A DNA stretch of 15,343 nucleotides from Candidatus Hydrogenedentota bacterium (lineage in GTDB: Bacteria; Hydrogenedentota; Hydrogenedentia; Hydrogenedentales; CAITNO01): NCBI GenBank assembly GCA_011046175.1, contig DSBB01000528.1, positions 1-15,343 of the forward strand, read 5' to 3'. The notes under the pieces were generated by a model, which made no database searches, was not told the origin of the DNA, and saw only the letters and a program-made list of their open reading frames with translations. This document shows, piece by piece, positions 1 to 6,959 of this stretch (its first letter is position 1; every line of letters begins with the position of its first letter). A program made the position numbers and the translations under genes.

Positions 1-668
1 TCTTTGAGGTTTTCCAATTTCGTGGGGTCGGGGTGGTGGTTCGGGAAATTCCCGTCCACTTCGCAATGCAGCGGAATGACCTCGCAGCCCAGCGCTTCAT
101 ACAAGGGCGCGGCGACAATACCGCCCACGCCGTTGCCCGCGTCCACCACAACCTTCAAGTTGCGCTTCAGGCTGACGCCACGCTTTATCCGCGCCATGTA
201 TTTGTCGAAGATGTTCATGCGCGTGATGGTGACGGGCTTGCCTGAGAGGGGGAACTGGCCTTTTTCGGCGATGCGCATCAGCTTCTGTATCTCCGCGCCG
301 TAAATGGTGGTTTTGCCCACGGCGACCTTCATGCCGTTGTAGTCTTTCGGGTTGTGGCTTGCCGTCAGCATCAGGCCGCCGTCCACCTTCATGGTATTCA
401 GCGCGTAGTACAATACCGGCGTGGGCGCCATGCCGATGTCAATCACATTCACGCCGCACGCGGCGATCCCGTCAATGACCGCCGCCGACAGCGCTTTGCC
501 GGAGAGGCGCCCGTCCCGTCCCACCACCACGGTGTTGTATTTCTTTTTGCCGCGCAAATAGGCGACGTACGCCATACCCAGCGTTTCCATGACGGATTCA
601 TCCAGGTCCGTTCCAACGATGCCGCGTATGTCGTATTCTCGAAAAATCTCGGGATTGATGGATGCCAT
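1..668 (-). CDS. Phosphomannomutase/phosphoglucomutase, N-terminal part
   Basis: This is an alpha-D-phosphohexomutase, which interconverts hexose 1- and 6-phosphates and usually feeds nucleotide-sugar and surface-polysaccharide synthesis in the cytoplasm. The start ATG at 668 follows an AAGGAG-type ribosome binding site. The protein begins MASINPEIFREYDIRG, the typical opening of the AlgC/ManB group. The catalytic phosphoserine motif TASHNP lies at residues 102-107, with Ser104 as the phosphoacceptor. It is followed by the YNGMKV segment of domain 1 and by the VVDAGNGVGG start of domain 2. The window holds 222 codons of about 450-460 expected. The metal-binding DGDGDR loop and the sugar- and phosphate-binding domains therefore lie off the left edge. 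The family is clear, but whether mannose or glucose phosphate is preferred cannot be read from this part. A sigma70-like promoter is suggested at 731-759. Confidence 0.93.
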   Translation of the reverse strand, partial: MASINPEIFREYDIRGIVGTDLDESVMETLGMAYVAYLRGKKKYNTVVVGRDGRLSGKALSAAVIDGIAACGVNVIDIGMAPTPVLYYALNTMKVDGGLMLTASHNPKDYNGMKVAVGKTTIYGAEIQKLMRIAEKGQFPLSGKPVTITRMNIFDKYMARIKRGVSLKRNLKVVVDAGNGVGGIVAAPLYEALGCEVIPLHCEVDGNFPNHHPDPTKLENLK

Positions 669-730
669 GATGGGTTGTTCTCCTTCAAGGTTGAAATAAG
701 GCACATGTTTAAGCAAATGGTATCCTGCGA

Positions 731-759
731 ATCTTATCATGATGGAACAGCGCATTCAA
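731..759 (-). promoter_or_regulatory. Putative promoter of the phosphohexomutase gene
   Basis: On the minus strand a -35-like TTGAAT (754-759) and a -10-like TAAGAT (731-736) are separated by 17 bp. They lie about 60 bp upstream of the mutase start. Each hexamer matches consensus at four of six positions, so this is a prediction from spacing and position only. Confidence 0.4.
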
Positions 760-906
760 TTTGCAATACGCCGGAACGCGAAACCTGAAAAAGCAATCCA
801 ACGCGCCCTTTGTCCATCACCCACATGAATATTTCCATCGCACAACATGCCGCACATCTTGTTTTTGATCGCGGTTAATGGCTGGTTTCGCCTGCTCACG
901 AAAGGA

Positions 907-1431
907 TTATAAAATCGTTTTTACCGCTCTCATCAGCGCGTCCAGCGTCTCTGCATGATTCAATCCGTCGCATTGGACGGTAATGTCGGCGTAACGTTGA
1001 TACAGCGGGATTCTGGCGGCATAGAGATCGGCAAGGCCCTGTCCGGATGCGCGTACGATGCCCCGGTGGTCAATGTCCGTGGCGCGCGCTTCAAGCGCCG
1101 GATAAGGAAGTTGCAGATAAACACAGCAACCGTTCGTTTTCAAATGCTGCATGGCGGCGGCGCTGTAAACCACGCTTCCGCCTGTGGCAATGACATAACC
1201 GCGGCACTCCAACCCGAGCACATACCGCTCTTCAATGCGTTGAAGCGCGTCGGAACCTTCTCGGTCAATGATTGTTTGCAACATGCGTCCCTCGCCGGTC
1301 TGTATGGCGATATCAGTATCCAGAAAAGGTCGCGCCAGCATCTTTGCAAGCACCACGCCCACGCTGCTCTTGCCGCTCCACGGCATACCGATAAGGACAA
1401 TGTTCGTTTCCGGACGCAAAGACAAATTCAC
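907..1431 (-). CDS. aroK: Shikimate kinase-like P-loop kinase
   Basis: The predicted role is ATP-dependent phosphorylation of shikimate at its 3-hydroxyl in the chorismate pathway (cytoplasm). I chose the GTG start at 1431 because GGAG sits 8 nt upstream and it gives 174 residues, the normal family length. Earlier ATGs would add an unconserved extension. Walker A is GMPWSGKS (15-22) and LDTDI (37-41) holds the family acidic pair. RIEER follows as the likely shikimate-binding arginine region, then ATGGSVV as the glycine-rich loop, and RIPLYQRYADI near the C-terminus, very typical of AroK. The LID usually carries an RPLL-type motif. Here the corresponding stretch reads HRGIVR, so the LID is divergent and a related substrate is possible. 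The gene is divergent from the GH3-like gene and has no operon partner in view. Confidence 0.8.
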   Translation of the reverse strand: MNLSLRPETNIVLIGMPWSGKSSVGVVLAKMLARPFLDTDIAIQTGEGRMLQTIIDREGSDALQRIEERYVLGLECRGYVIATGGSVVYSAAAMQHLKTNGCCVYLQLPYPALEARATDIDHRGIVRASGQGLADLYAARIPLYQRYADITVQCDGLNHAETLDALMRAVKTIL

Positions 1432-1504
1432 GGTTGATTCTCCAGCGCATTCGTTCATCATAATGGTATGTGTCGCCGCCGCCGCATGGAAGCCAACCCT
1501 CAAG

Positions 1505-1534
1505 TTGGCGCATGAACCGGCAATGCTATATAGT
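1505..1534 (+). promoter_or_regulatory. Putative promoter of the GH3-PKD gene
   Basis: TTGGCG (1505-1510) is followed after 18 bp by TATAGT (1529-1534); an alternative TATATA at 1527-1532 gives 16 bp spacing. The site sits about 50 bp upstream of the start at 1581, in the divergent intergenic region. It is supported by consensus and position only. Confidence 0.4.
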
Positions 1535-1580
1535 AACCCCCGCAGCATGACAATTAAAAATATGCGACAGGAGAAAACAG

Positions 1581-3593
1581 ATGATTGCGTCTTTACGGAT
1601 GCCTTTTATGCTTGCGCTGTTGTGCCTCGCGGCGCACGGCCAGCCGTCGGCCTTTCTGCCCGAGGGCGACGCGACGGATTGGGAGCGCGCCGCGCCGGCG
1701 GACGAGTCGCTTCCGGAAAATCCCGTGGAACGGTTTATCATTTCACAGCCCATACCCGCAAAAGTCGCGCAATTGATGCTGGTCACTTTGGAAGGCGTCA
1801 CAGGACCGTCGGTAAATGACGCCGCTCTTTTCAAAACGTGCCTGCCCGGCGGCGTGGCGCTGCCTCACGCGTTTAAGCCCGGAACCGTCGCCGCTTATGT
1901 CAACACACTGCGCGAGGTGGAACGGGCAAGCGGTGTGCCCATGCTCATCGGCGCCGACCTTTATCAGCTTACCCGCGCCACACGCACCACGCCCACGAGT
2001 TTTATCCAATTGCCCTCGCTGCTGTCCATCACCGCCGCGGGCGAAGACGCCACCACGCGGCGGCTGGGCCGGTTCATGGCGGAACACGCCCGCGGCATGG
2101 GTTTCAACCTTCACTTGGGACCGCCGCTTACACTCGCCTCCACACTGGATAATGCGGTTTCCTCCATCCAGACCTTCGGCAGCGATCCCCGCTTCGCCGC
2201 AGAAGCAGGCGTCCTGTTCCTGGAAGCCTTCAATGAAGCCGGCGTTGTAATGATGCCTCTGGGTTATCCCGGCGGTGACGCGAACCGGACGGGGCGCAGC
2301 GCCGCCGTATTGACCACGCCCCGCCCCGCGCTGGCCGCGTCGGATGCGTTGCCCTACAATGAACTCGTGAGATGTGGAGCGCGGATGATGCATGTGGGCA
2401 ATACCCTCGTGCCCACGCTGGACATGGAGAACCGCCCCGCAAGTTTGTCGCCCGTGGTAATCAAGGAACTGCTGCGCGACCAAGCGGGGTTCGAGGGGAT
2501 TATTGTGGCCGGACCGATGGACGATGACATAATCCAGAGCCGCTACGATACAAGCGAGGCGGCGGCTCGGGCCATTCTCGCGGGCGCGGACATGGCGTTC
2601 TGGAACAACAGCCTGCTGCCCGTGATGCGGTCGGTGGAAAGAATATCGCGTCTTGTTGAACAGGGCGCCATCACGGAGGCACGGATTAACGAATCGTTAC
2701 GCCGCATCCTCACGCTCAAGCAGGAACTGGTCATCCCGGAGAAAGCCGTTGCCGAACGACAGGCCCAACAAATAAGCCGTCAAAAAGAATTGATCAAGGA
2801 ATGTCTGCAAATCGAGCGGCGCGCCATCACCCTTATCAAAAACAACGGCAATGTGCTGCCGCTTCGCAAAAAGGACAGCGCCCCCCTCGTGGTCACCGGC
2901 GTGACCGGAGTCGAGGAACTTTATGAATTGCTTGGCAAACAGATGAAGCCGGTATCACGTCAAAGAATCACCACCGCCCGGCACATCGGTGAAATTCAGC
3001 GTTTCGAGATTGAACGGCTCACAAGGAATATCTCGGGCGCGCGCACATTGGTCTGCGTCCTTACCGACAGTGTGCGCGTGGAGACGCAAATCGAGCTGAT
3101 GCGCGCACTGAAAGGCACGACGCAAAATCTTGTTGCCGTCTATCTTGGCAATCCCCGTAATGCGGCGCGTCTTGCCGACGCCGACGCCATACTGCTTGCG
3201 TATTGCGAGCCCGTCATGATTACGCAAACCATGAACGCAATGGCAGACGTCCTCATGGGCAAAGGGCCGGTGTCCATCCTGCCCCTGACCGGTGAGATAC
3301 GTCTGCGCGTAGGAGAAACGCGCTCGTTCAACGCTTACGAAATAGTGCGCGCGCCTTCAGGCCGCCTTCCCATCACCCTGTCCAAAGAATTTCCCGCCGG
3401 TAGTTTCGCACGGTATAACCCCGAAGAAGCCATCAAGCGCATAGAATGGGACTTCGCCGGAAAAAGCATTCGCAAAGAAGCCGTAGATCACACTTTCGAT
3501 ACCCCGGGAACCTATCCCGTAACTCTGACAGTTACTGACACGCATAAGGATGTGCAGACACGGACGTTTAATGTTATTGTGAGTGACAATTAA
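1581..3593 (+). CDS. Secreted GH3-family protein with C-terminal PKD domain, active site degenerate
   Basis: AGGAG lies 8 nt before this ATG, and the first 20 or so residues form a Sec signal peptide (MIASLRMPFMLALLCLAAHG), so the 670-residue protein is exported. Residues of about 50-390 follow the NagZ-like beta-N-acetylhexosaminidase barrel: GADLYQL (124-130), FGSDP (199-203), MHVGNTLVPTLD, then SLSPVVIKELLR and GFEGIIVAG. Residues of about 400-600 resemble the second alpha/beta GH3 domain. The last 75 residues are a PKD-type beta-sandwich (WDFAGKSI, HTFDTPGTYPVTLTVTD). Key catalytic features are missing. The KHFPGHGDT loop of the family reads LGYPGGDAN (227-235), and the SDD that carries the nucleophile reads AGP (310-312). 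It may therefore be a non-catalytic glycan-binding relative or an enzyme with altered chemistry. A partial copy of its 3' end occurs at 6291-6348. Confidence 0.85.
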   Translation: MIASLRMPFMLALLCLAAHGQPSAFLPEGDATDWERAAPADESLPENPVERFIISQPIPAKVAQLMLVTLEGVTGPSVNDAALFKTCLPGGVALPHAFKPGTVAAYVNTLREVERASGVPMLIGADLYQLTRATRTTPTSFIQLPSLLSITAAGEDATTRRLGRFMAEHARGMGFNLHLGPPLTLASTLDNAVSSIQTFGSDPRFAAEAGVLFLEAFNEAGVVMMPLGYPGGDANRTGRSAAVLTTPRPALAASDALPYNELVRCGARMMHVGNTLVPTLDMENRPASLSPVVIKELLRDQAGFEGIIVAGPMDDDIIQSRYDTSEAAARAILAGADMAFWNNSLLPVMRSVERISRLVEQGAITEARINESLRRILTLKQELVIPEKAVAERQAQQISRQKELIKECLQIERRAITLIKNNGNVLPLRKKDSAPLVVTGVTGVEELYELLGKQMKPVSRQRITTARHIGEIQRFEIERLTRNISGARTLVCVLTDSVRVETQIELMRALKGTTQNLVAVYLGNPRNAARLADADAILLAYCEPVMITQTMNAMADVLMGKGPVSILPLTGEIRLRVGETRSFNAYEIVRAPSGRLPITLSKEFPAGSFARYNPEEAIKRIEWDFAGKSIRKEAVDHTFDTPGTYPVTLTVTDTHKDVQTRTFNVIVSDN

Positions 3594-3614
3594 AGCAGTG
3601 TCTAATCTTGAAAT

Positions 3615-3728
3615 CTCAGATTGCGACATCAAGTTGTGGATGAGACCGAGCCGACCCGTTTCGCCTATCGCGCCCGCTACCTCGGCAAAACCCCTCAAGT
3701 TTGGCCCCTTTGGCAATCCTGTCACTAG
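3615..3728 (+). pseudogene. Possible C-terminal gene remnant in the GH3-to-island gap
   Basis: The 318 bp between the GH3 stop and the next gene hold no convincing gene. One open stretch of 37 codons ends at TAG 3726-3728 and reads like a protein tail (VVDETEPTRFAYRARYLG, then VWPLWQ). It lacks a start codon and a ribosome binding site. The composition suggests the leftover 3' end of a gene cut by island insertion, but I cannot assign a family and it may be chance. Confidence 0.2.
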
Positions 3729-3808
3729 CATTGTCAACGTGTGAGAAGATAAACAGCGGCGGCGAACCGGAATGGGGCTGTGTCAAAAAAGAGGGCGACT
3801 GGAACGTG

Positions 3809-3837
3809 TTGCGCACCGTGCGGATTTGTGCTACTAT
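3809..3837 (+). promoter_or_regulatory. Putative promoter of the DUF4258-like/DUF2283/RT cluster
   Basis: TTGCGC (3809-3814), 17 bp spacer, TACTAT (3832-3837). The -10 matches consensus at five of six positions and the spacing is ideal. It lies about 75 bp upstream of the first gene of the cluster and could drive all three plus-strand genes, which are packed with an overlap and a 9 bp gap. Confidence 0.5.
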
Positions 3838-3911
3838 GCGGGGGATGCGACAAGGTAATGGTGGACATGGGACTCCAAAAGGCTGAGGGGTGAAGTGAAA
3901 AGGAATAGGTG

Positions 3912-4181
3912 ATGCATATTGTTTGGACAGAATATCTGCAGTATCGTGCTGCGTTACGCGGATTCGATCTTGCTGTTGTCGATCACATTGTGCGATACTC
4001 AAGTGAGCGGTATTTGGACCATGTAACAGGCAGCCGCATAGCGGTTGGGCCCCATGGCAGCATATTGGTAATGATTCCATACGACGCTGAAAACGATATA
4101 GTGACACCGATAACGGTACATGCCACGACACGGGCACAAATAAATGCACGCCTTAAATCAGGAAGGTTTAGTCATGAATAA
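3912..4181 (+). CDS. Small DUF4258-like protein, putative toxin-antitoxin partner
   Basis: This is an 89-residue soluble protein starting at ATG 3912, with AGGA 7 nt upstream; a GTG directly in front (3909) is less well placed. The sequence has a helix-rich N-terminus (YRAALRGFDLAVVDHIVRYS) followed by beta-strand segments (RIAVGPHGSILVMIPY, ITPITVHATT-like) and a basic tail (INARLKSGRF). This order resembles the small DUF4258/BrnT-like proteins often found just upstream of DUF2283 genes. I recognise the pattern, not a proven homology. Its stop overlaps the start of the DUF2283 gene by 8 bp, a sign of translational coupling. Such pairs are commonly suspected to be toxin-antitoxin modules, but toxicity or an RNase fold is inference only. 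Confidence 0.65.
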   Translation: MHIVWTEYLQYRAALRGFDLAVVDHIVRYSSERYLDHVTGSRIAVGPHGSILVMIPYDAENDIVTPITVHATTRAQINARLKSGRFSHE

Positions 4182-4407
4182 TCCACAGTTGTCCTATTTT
4201 GAAGGGGAAGATATACTGCATCTTGTCATATCAGATGCGCCTGAAGCCGGTAGTGTTGAAGTAAGTCCCAATATCACGGCGGAGCTTGATGATCAGGGCG
4301 CAGTCATCGGCATCGAAATACTCCAGGCAAGCACGTTTCTGAGAGACTCCATTCTGGAAACGGTGCAGGGGCGCCTGCTTGAGTTGCCCCGTGCCAGTTC
4401 CGGTTAA
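4174..4407 (+). CDS. DUF2283 domain protein
   Basis: This protein has 77 residues from ATG 4174, which has GGAAGG 7 nt upstream; an in-frame ATG at 4144 lies inside the preceding gene and lacks such a site. It carries the DUF2283 layout: a Y-x-E-x-E-D-x-L opening (SYFEGEDILHLVISD), a middle V-E-V-S-P-N-I-T-AELDDQG turn, and the signature GIEILQAS. The function of DUF2283 is not established. It is often encoded next to a DUF4258-like protein, as here, and the 8 bp overlap suggests the two are made together. The reverse transcriptase starts 9 bp after its stop, so the three genes probably share one transcript. Membership of the domain family is fairly secure, but an antitoxin role is a guess. 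Confidence 0.75.
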   Translation: MNNPQLSYFEGEDILHLVISDAPEAGSVEVSPNITAELDDQGAVIGIEILQASTFLRDSILETVQGRLLELPRASSG

Positions 4408-4416
4408 GCCTGTCAA

Positions 4417-5526
4417 ATGAAACGTAGTGGTAATGTGTTTCAACAAGTGTGCGATTTCGCCGCATTGGAACAGGCGGCCTATCGGGCGTTCCGCGCCAAT
4501 CGCAACAATGGCGATGCGTTGCGGTTTATGTTTTATCTGGAACCGGAACTGTTTCGGCTGCAGAGGGAATTGCGGGGTGGCGTATACCAGCCGGGTGCGT
4601 ATCATACATTTACCATCCGGGAACCCAAGGTAAGACATATCGCGGCAGCGCCTTTCCGGGACCGTGTGGTGCATCATGCAGTGTGTGCTGTTCTGGAACC
4701 TGTTTTTGAACAATGCTACATTCATGATTCCTACGCCTGCCGTAAGAATAAGGGTAGCCATCGTGCAATGCAACGTGCCACATTATTTGCCCGGCATAAC
4801 AGGTGGTTTCTGAAGTGTGACGCGGCAAAGTATTTTGAATCGGTGGATCATGAAGCACTCAAGGCCATTGTACACAGGCTGTTCAAGGACAAGCATTTTC
4901 TGCGTCTTCTGGAACAAATCATTGAGCATAATGCACCCCATAATGCACCGGGTAAAGGCTTGCCCATTGGCAATCTCACAAGCCAATACTTTGCAAACCT
5001 GTACCTTGATGTACTGGACCACAATATCAAGGAACAACTGCGGGTGAAGCATTATGTGCGGTATATGGATGATTTCCTGTGCTTTTCAGATAGCAAAGAA
5101 TCCCTACACATTATTCTTGGACAGGTTAAGATGTTTCTGGAAGAACATCTTCATCTTTCCCTGAAACCAAATAAATGTTACGTGGCTCCAGTGACGCAGG
5201 GGATTCCTTTTCTGGGGATGCGTATCTATCCCGGAACGGTTCGGCTGTCGCGTCAGTCGCTGGTACGTTGTCGGCGAAAAGTGAAACAACGAGAACAAGA
5301 ATTTGTCGCAGGACGTATTGCAGAGGAAACACTGATACAAAGCACGGGGCGGTTTAATGACCGTCGAAACCGCCCGCGCCTCGAGCGTCGCCTCACGCGC
5401 CTTTACGCCAGGGCGAGAGCGCAATGGCAATACAAAACGCCCTATTACAGGGGTTTTCGCCACAATCTCGAACACAGTCCCCGCCGTCTGGCAACGCTTT
5501 ACGCCGGTGCGCGGCGCGAAAAATAA
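4417..5526 (+). CDS. DGR-type reverse transcriptase with chimeric C-terminus
   Basis: This is an RNA-directed DNA polymerase of 369 residues. It opens MKRSGNVFQQVCDF and continues with the characteristic LEPELFRLQRELRGG, YHTFTIREPKVRHI and FRDRVVHHA segments. The catalytic residues are present: Asp135 in LKCDAAKYF and the YMDD box at 216-219. Motif 4 reads GLPIGNLTSQ (181-190). The I-G-x-x-x-S-Q form is typical of diversity-generating retroelement RTs, whereas group II introns have QGxxxSP. FLGMRIYP marks the end of the palm. Up to about residue 308 (IAEETLIQ) it follows the family. The expected SWxGH-type tail is missing, and residues of about 309-369 are read through the antisense strand of a transposase remnant. 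No template repeat, variable repeat, Avd gene or lectin-fold target was found. The ribosome binding site is weak, so coupling to DUF2283 is likely. Activity is uncertain. Confidence 0.85.
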   Translation: MKRSGNVFQQVCDFAALEQAAYRAFRANRNNGDALRFMFYLEPELFRLQRELRGGVYQPGAYHTFTIREPKVRHIAAAPFRDRVVHHAVCAVLEPVFEQCYIHDSYACRKNKGSHRAMQRATLFARHNRWFLKCDAAKYFESVDHEALKAIVHRLFKDKHFLRLLEQIIEHNAPHNAPGKGLPIGNLTSQYFANLYLDVLDHNIKEQLRVKHYVRYMDDFLCFSDSKESLHIILGQVKMFLEEHLHLSLKPNKCYVAPVTQGIPFLGMRIYPGTVRLSRQSLVRCRRKVKQREQEFVAGRIAEETLIQSTGRFNDRRNRPRLERRLTRLYARARAQWQYKTPYYRGFRHNLEHSPRRLATLYAGARREK

Positions 5527-6186
5527 AATCCACAGAGTGTTCCGTGCAGCGTGACATCAAACTGAATATATCACCTTCTCGATCCGCCACCATCGTCCAT
5601 TGCGTCCCGGACGGCGGGCTGGCAACTGAAAGGACGCTGCGACCCCAGCGATCGGGCTCCGAAGAATAGTTGCCGCTCTTTTTTGTTGCCGCTTCTTTTT
5701 CTTGCGTTGCGCCACACTGCCTTTTGCCTGCTCGCGCGCCCAGCGCTCCTGCCCAAATAATCCCATCACGGTTAGTTCGGGCGAGGACGCGTCGTTCCAT
5801 CTTTCTATACGCATGGCGAGACACGTATGGGCAAGAAATCCTTGACTGGTCTTAAGCGTTAACGGCCCCATGCCCGAGATTTTATCGCGTTGCGAAAAGG
5901 AACACTCCGTAGTATCCTCCAGCAATAGATATTCACCCGCAGCCGTACAGGCTCGGCGTGTTTTTTCCAAGTGCGGTTGAAGAATATCCAAATGTTTTAC
6001 CTTCTTGTTCTTGAAAAAACGATAAGCGCCTTTTAGTTCAGGCTTATCTGTGATGGTTCTGGTAAGTGTACCACAGGGATTCTCTCGAATATGAGCTGCG
6101 GTCGAAACAAGTCGGCGATTCAAACGCGCATCCGACAAATTAACGCCACCAAATTCCCTGCTTGCCCATGCGTATGCTGTATTCAT
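5340..6186 (-). pseudogene. Tn5/IS4-family transposase, frameshifted and truncated
   Basis: The start is ATG 6186, with AAGGA 7 nt upstream. The N-terminus (AYAWASREFGGVNLSDARLN, then KPELKGAYRFFKN) matches the DNA-binding domain of Tn5-like transposases. LLLEDTTECSF carries the first catalytic Asp, and QWTMVADREGDIF carries the second. The reading frame breaks twice. A -1 shift lies in or near the A6 run around 5680, where the original frame would run to a stop at 5557. A +1 shift lies near the G-rich stretch at about 5480, returning to the first frame for FEIVAKTPVIGRFVLPLRSR and VIKPPRALY. After about 5340 homology ends, so some 280 of roughly 450 residues remain and the catalytic Glu (YxxRWxIE region) is gone. 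The gene is dead. Its 3' part overlaps the RT ORF on the opposite strand. Confidence 0.85.
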
Positions 6187-6272
6187 AAGTTTATCCTTTC
6201 CAGCAACTTCTAAAAAAGCACTACATATTGGGTCGCTGAAAATTATACATACAAGATGTGGGTAATGACAAG
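5340..6272 (-). mobile_element. Tn5/IS4-type insertion sequence remnant
   Basis: The remnant runs from a right-hand end near 6272 to a breakpoint near 5340. On the minus strand the right end reads TGTCATTACCCACATCTTG. This resembles the Tn5 mosaic end (TGTC, then CACATCT at nearly the same spacing), so it may be the terminal inverted repeat. The opposite end is missing: at about 5340 the element is fused to the reverse transcriptase gene. Part of a PKD-encoding gene tail lies just beyond the right end. Confidence 0.7.
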
Positions 6273-6290
6273 AATACAATTTCGTAACGA

Positions 6291-6348
6291 GCCGGAACCG
6301 ACACCCACGGCGACGTTCAGACACGGAAGTTTAATGTTATAGTTGGCG
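6291..6348 (+). pseudogene. Orphan 3' tail of a PKD-encoding gene, duplicate of the GH3-PKD end
   Basis: Read on the plus strand, this encodes TDTHGDVQTRKFNVIVGE and then TGA. The GH3-PKD gene ends TDTHKDVQTRTFNVIVSDN and then TAA. By hand alignment 35 of 44 bases are shared between 3537-3580 and 6300-6343, including CAGACACGGA and GTTTAATGTTAT. No homology is seen upstream of about 6300, where the transposon remnant lies. It looks like the surviving tail of a second, paralogous GH3/PKD gene whose body was lost. Confidence 0.65.
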
Positions 6349-6377
6349 AATGATAGAAAATTTCTTGATTGAAATTA

Positions 6378-6959
6378 TCATCCCGCCGCCTCGCGCTCGC
6401 CAATAATGGGCGGCTCGGCCTTGAATGATTTTACGCAGCGTTCAATCAGGCTCCGTGGGTCGTCGTCAAAAAACATGCGGCTGCCGGTGGGTTTCTCTAT
6501 GACCGGCAGGAAATCGTCAACATGATCAGCCACGCCGCCCGTGCCGGTGAGCACACCCACTATCCGGCCCTCATCGTAGGCGATGGCAAATTCGCCCAAC
6601 GTACCGGAACGCCCCCCGACAATAATCACAATGTCGCAGCTGCGCACGCCTATAATCTCGCGACCCATCAACCCCATGCCGGTGAAAACCATGACGTCAA
6701 TGTTGTCTGTCGGACTGTTGTAGCGGCTTACGTGCTCCTGAATGCTGAGCGCGGGCGACACGCCAATGGTGAGCCCGTCCTTTTCCTTGCAGCCAAGCAC
6801 GGCATAATGCGGCAGTCCTGGGCATCCTCCCGTCAGAATCGCGCAGCCTTCATCCGCAATGGCGCGCCCCAATTCCTTGCATTTTTCGATGATGCCCGCG
6901 TCCATTTTGCCGCCTGCCGAACCCATGACGCCGATTTTTATAAGTCCGCAATACATCAT
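6378..6959 (-). CDS. SLOG/LOG-superfamily nucleotide-binding protein (TIGR00725-like)
   Basis: This cytoplasmic Rossmann-like protein has 193 residues. The N-terminal GVMGSAGG, the central CAILTGGCPGLPHYAVLG and the C-terminal GGRSGTLGEFAIAYDEGR are the hallmark loops of the SLOG superfamily. That superfamily includes LOG lysine decarboxylase-like enzymes, molybdenum-cofactor carrier-like proteins and DprA. The ligand is probably a nucleotide or nucleotide derivative; the LOG PGGxGTxxE motif appears here as GGRSGTLGE, so the glutamate is kept. The closest annotation group is the uncharacterised TIGR00725 family, which has no settled function. The ATG at 6959 overlaps the recN stop as ATGA, with AGGAAG just upstream, so it is translationally coupled to recN. 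A second ATG at 6956 is possible. The recN link hints at a nucleotide- or DNA-stress role, which is inference. Confidence 0.8.
   Translation of the reverse strand: MMYCGLIKIGVMGSAGGKMDAGIIEKCKELGRAIADEGCAILTGGCPGLPHYAVLGCKEKDGLTIGVSPALSIQEHVSRYNSPTDNIDVMVFTGMGLMGREIIGVRSCDIVIIVGGRSGTLGEFAIAYDEGRIVGVLTGTGGVADHVDDFLPVIEKPTGSRMFFDDDPRSLIERCVKSFKAEPPIIGEREAAG

Noticed and set aside
3594..3911. Search for a DGR template repeat upstream of the RT
   Set aside because: No segment here or downstream of the RT pairs with another segment through adenine-specific differences, and no lectin-fold target gene is present.
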